From NCBI RefSeq assembly GCF_020905295.1, contig NZ_JAJJMM010000001.1, positions 4,030,001 through 4,094,000 on the forward strand: a DNA stretch of 64,000 nt. The letters run 5' to 3'. Made by a program: the position numbers and the translations under genes. This DNA comes from Flavobacterium piscisymbiosum. Its GTDB lineage: Bacteria; Bacteroidota; Bacteroidia; Flavobacteriales; Flavobacteriaceae. The notes under the pieces were generated by a model. The model did no database searches, was not told the origin of the DNA, and saw only the letters and a list, made by a program, of their open reading frames with translations. Shown here piece after piece: positions 61,916 through 64,000 of this stretch (the first letter of the stretch is position 1; each line of letters begins with the position of its first letter).

Positions 61916-63136
61916 CTATCTTAATCTTCCAGCAAATATTAAACTACTTCCAACAGTTTCAGAAACTACCTCAAAATCAGTAGCTCCTTTTTGTTTTAAT
62001 AAATAAAATTTACCACCTGCAGGAGGAGTAAAATTACCATAATACTCTACACCATCAATTGTTCCTGCTGAAAATACTGTTCCGTATTGTTCGAAAGAAG
62101 TAAAAGGTTCAGTCTTTAACGTTTTTAAATCTACAAGTGCAAATTTTGTTTTCACATTTAGCCAGTCAGCAGGTTTTGCAGGGGGAGTAAATGTATTATC
62201 GTGATACTGGGCAAGTGCTTTGTCTCCGTGAACATAAGCCACTACATTTACCGAATGTGCATTTAAAGCAGTTTTTAAATCTACAAAAAAGTTTGTATCA
62301 AATGTCCCATTAGGATTTACCTTTAATAATCCGCTTGTGGTTGGATTACCTTTCACAGTACTATAATCTAACGATATGGCAGTCTCACGGGATGGTCTGT
62401 AGTATAGCGAACCATCATTTCCTTTTGCAAACGTAAAATATCCCATTGACATACGGGAATCATTAACATAATTAACTGTTTTTGATGCTCTGTCAAAAAC
62501 AGCGATTTGCGCATATTGCAGGAATTTGTTATAATCTGTTGGATTTGCTGCTACCGGTAAAATAATTTTTCCTGCAGAAGTAACATAACTACTATAGGTA
62601 GATGTTTTAATCGCTGCATCATTACTAAATGGCAATGGTGTTACAGCTATAGTTTCTGTTATACTCATAGTAGTGGGATTGAACTTAATAATTTTTCCAT
62701 CATTTAAGGCGAAAAAATAGGCTTCGGTTTCAGATACAAAAGCAGGAGGACCAAAAGTACCGCTAACTCCAGTACCGGCAAGGCTTAAAGCATCTGCACT
62801 CGAAATTTTCATATCATTGCTTACATTATATTTGGTTAAGGTTGAAGCGGAACCACTCCACACATAAGGATGTTCACCATAAGAATATATTGTTGCACCG
62901 GGACCTATTTCGGTCATCGTTTTGTAATCAAGGGTTGAAGGGAATTTATCGTATGCGCCCAAGTAAAAAATCCTGTCACCTCCTGGAATTTGGACACGAA
63001 CTGCTGCTATAACTGCAGGATTATCACCTTGTTCTCCACCTGTTTTAGAATCATCAGAACTACATGAAGTTAATAAGAATACTGAACATATTAATGCTAA
63101 TACAGTATATTTCATAAAAAATCGATTTGTTTTCAT
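61916..63136 (-). CDS. DUF4374-family lipoprotein, iron/siderophore-associated
   Basis: 406 residues. A lipoprotein signal ends FLLTSC, and SSDDSK follows the Cys as a typical Bacteroidota surface-export tail; ATG at 63115 is an alternative start. The body is a beta-propeller-like repeat protein (YLGAYDKFPSTLDYKTM, FALNDGKIIKFNPTTMSI, FALVDLKTLKTEPFTS). DUF4374 proteins usually sit beside siderophore TonB receptors, and here the gene follows a receptor by 24 bp. It probably binds or presents the receptor's ligand at the surface. Iron regulation is expected but no Fur box could be judged because the promoter lies outside the window. Confidence 0.75.
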   Translation of the reverse strand: MKTNRFFMKYTVLALICSVFLLTSCSSDDSKTGGEQGDNPAVIAAVRVQIPGGDRIFYLGAYDKFPSTLDYKTMTEIGPGATIYSYGEHPYVWSGSASTLTKYNVSNDMKISSADALSLAGTGVSGTFGPPAFVSETEAYFFALNDGKIIKFNPTTMSITETIAVTPLPFSNDAAIKTSTYSSYVTSAGKIILPVAANPTDYNKFLQYAQIAVFDRASKTVNYVNDSRMSMGYFTFAKGNDGSLYYRPSRETAISLDYSTVKGNPTTSGLLKVNPNGTFDTNFFVDLKTALNAHSVNVVAYVHGDKALAQYHDNTFTPPAKPADWLNVKTKFALVDLKTLKTEPFTSFEQYGTVFSAGTIDGVEYYGNFTPPAGGKFYLLKQKGATDFEVVSETVGSSLIFAGRLR

Positions 63137-63160
63137 AATTGGTTTGTTATATAATTATAG

Positions 63161-64000
63161 TTAAAATTGTGTTACTAATTTGATATTAAATGATCTTCCC
63201 GGTTTTTGCACACCAAAAAAATCATAGTTTTTTTCATTGCTAAAATTTTGTATTTCTGCTGTTATGGCATATTTCATTCCCTTTAAATTATTATGATACG
63301 TAGTTCCAAAATCAAAAATTTGCTGACTTGGAATAACAAATGCATTTACAGAAGCGCTTTCCCAGCTTCGGTAAAATTCATAAACGTATCTTGTATCAAG
63401 AAAAAGAGATAATTTATCTTCCTTGCCTATTATATTTCGGAAAGAATAATTGACTGCACCATTAGCAAAAAAATAGGGTTGATTGGGTATTCTGTCCCCT
63501 TTATAAGCTGCAAATATTCCTTCGTCTGAGTCATTATAAAAGTGCTGATAAGTGCTGTTTGCGTTAAATGAAAGCCTTTCATTTTTAGAAGTCCAGCTTC
63601 CTGAAACTTCAAGTCCTTTAGAGGTGGCTGCAAATACATTCTGATAAATATTGTTGCGATCGACACTTGGTACAAATAAGATTTGATCTTTTATCTTTCT
63701 TAAAAAAACATTGCTTTGAAGCTGCCAGCTACTACTCTGGTAATTTGCTTTTGACTTTAAAAAAAGTTCGAAATTAAAGTTATGACTGCGTTCGGGTTTT
63801 AAATTGAGATTACCCTGTATAAATTGGCCGTCTCCAAATAACTCGTCTGTCTGAGGCAGGCGGGTCGCATATTCGTAGGTTAATCTGGTAGAAAATTGTT
63901 CGTTAAATTTAAAACGAAATCCATTTCCAAAACCAAAATAGTTTTTGTTTGTTTCTTCTATTGCGACTGTGTTATTAGACGTTATTTTTTCTTCTGAATT
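63161..64000 (-). CDS. TonB-dependent receptor, C-terminal part (cut by window edge)
   Basis: The minus-strand frame is open from base 64000 to a TAA at 63161-63163, giving 279 residues of beta-barrel: RLTYEYATRLPQTDELFGDG, NLNLKPERSHN and a C-terminus ending SFNIKLVTQF with the terminal Phe required for barrel insertion. The 'R-P-x-x-E/Y-F-G-x-G-N-L-x-L-K-P-E' pattern is typical of siderophore, haem or vitamin receptors rather than SusC. With the DUF4374 lipoprotein gene directly downstream, an iron-complex substrate is most likely. Plug and signal peptide lie beyond the window. Confidence 0.8.
   Translation of the reverse strand, partial: NSEEKITSNNTVAIEETNKNYFGFGNGFRFKFNEQFSTRLTYEYATRLPQTDELFGDGQFIQGNLNLKPERSHNFNFELFLKSKANYQSSSWQLQSNVFLRKIKDQILFVPSVDRNNIYQNVFAATSKGLEVSGSWTSKNERLSFNANSTYQHFYNDSDEGIFAAYKGDRIPNQPYFFANGAVNYSFRNIIGKEDKLSLFLDTRYVYEFYRSWESASVNAFVIPSQQIFDFGTTYHNNLKGMKYAITAEIQNFSNEKNYDFFGVQKPGRSFNIKLVTQF

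Noticed and set aside
1..64000. CRISPR arrays, tRNA/rRNA genes, intact transposases and prophage genes
   Set aside because: Looked for on both strands; no regularly spaced repeat-spacer pattern, no tRNA-like cloverleaf and no transposase, integrase or capsid-like protein was recognised.

Overview
The window looks like a chromosomal segment of a Flavobacterium-type bacterium (phylum Bacteroidota). It is AT-rich, with SusC/SusD pairs, a hybrid two-component sensor with fused AraC output, several TonB-dependent receptors with carboxypeptidase-like N-terminal domains, and TAnnTTTG-type promoter boxes. The left edge cuts a sensor histidine kinase and the right edge cuts a TonB-dependent receptor. 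No rRNA, tRNA, CRISPR array or intact insertion sequence was seen.

Layout. (1) 1-8 kb: a histidine kinase N-terminus divergent from an outer-membrane receptor with an 11-bp-spaced operator array between them, then a luciferase-like oxidoreductase, a cold-shock protein, an NTF2-like protein, two small unknown proteins and an FAD/NAD(P)-binding protein. (2) 8-12.8 kb: a porin/Dabb/cupin operon divergent from an OmpR-type regulator and histidine kinase, with four TTAGAA repeats at exact 11-bp steps between them. (3) 12.8-41.1 kb, all on the minus strand: a polysaccharide utilisation locus for heparin/heparan sulfate. It holds a GH88 unsaturated glucuronyl hydrolase, heparinase III (PL12), a heparinase I-like lipoprotein, SusC/SusD, a ROK kinase, a sulfatase, a PL15-like (DUF4962) lyase, a hybrid two-component regulator, a DUF4861 protein, a KduD-type dehydrogenase and a NagB/PIG-L fusion. 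Next to it, in a separate unit behind a terminator and a LacI-type palindrome, are a GH76 protein and an aldose 1-epimerase. Together these would import sulfated disaccharides and oligosaccharides, remove sulfate and unsaturated uronate, and feed glucosamine and uronate into central metabolism. KduI, KDG kinase/aldolase, NagA and an obvious N-sulfatase are not here.

(4) 41.3-55.3 kb: the most interesting part. Two TonB-dependent receptors, a DUF5690 membrane protein, a TIGR03364-like flavoprotein, a phosphonatase-like HAD hydrolase, a Tat-exported PhoD-type phosphatase and an HpnZ-like alcohol dehydrogenase surround two tandem XRE-cupin regulators. A 17-bp palindrome (GTTTAC-N5-GTAAAC) recurs nine times in front of these genes, including directly against the start codons of both regulators and the transporter. 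I read this as one self-contained, autoregulated regulon for outer-membrane capture and breakdown of an aminoethylphosphonate-like compound. The substrate is inferred, not shown.

(5) 55.4-64 kb: an S41 peptidase, a small membrane protein with a PRC-barrel protein, an accessory stretch of poorly known AT-rich genes (DUF4238, DUF2225 and unknowns), then a DUF4374 lipoprotein and a truncated siderophore-type TonB receptor.

Intergenic DNA, especially inside the heparin locus, is rich in repeats: a 19-21 bp element seen six times, a ~135-bp tandem array, a 39-bp inverted-repeat element enclosing a perfect hairpin, and other hairpin elements.
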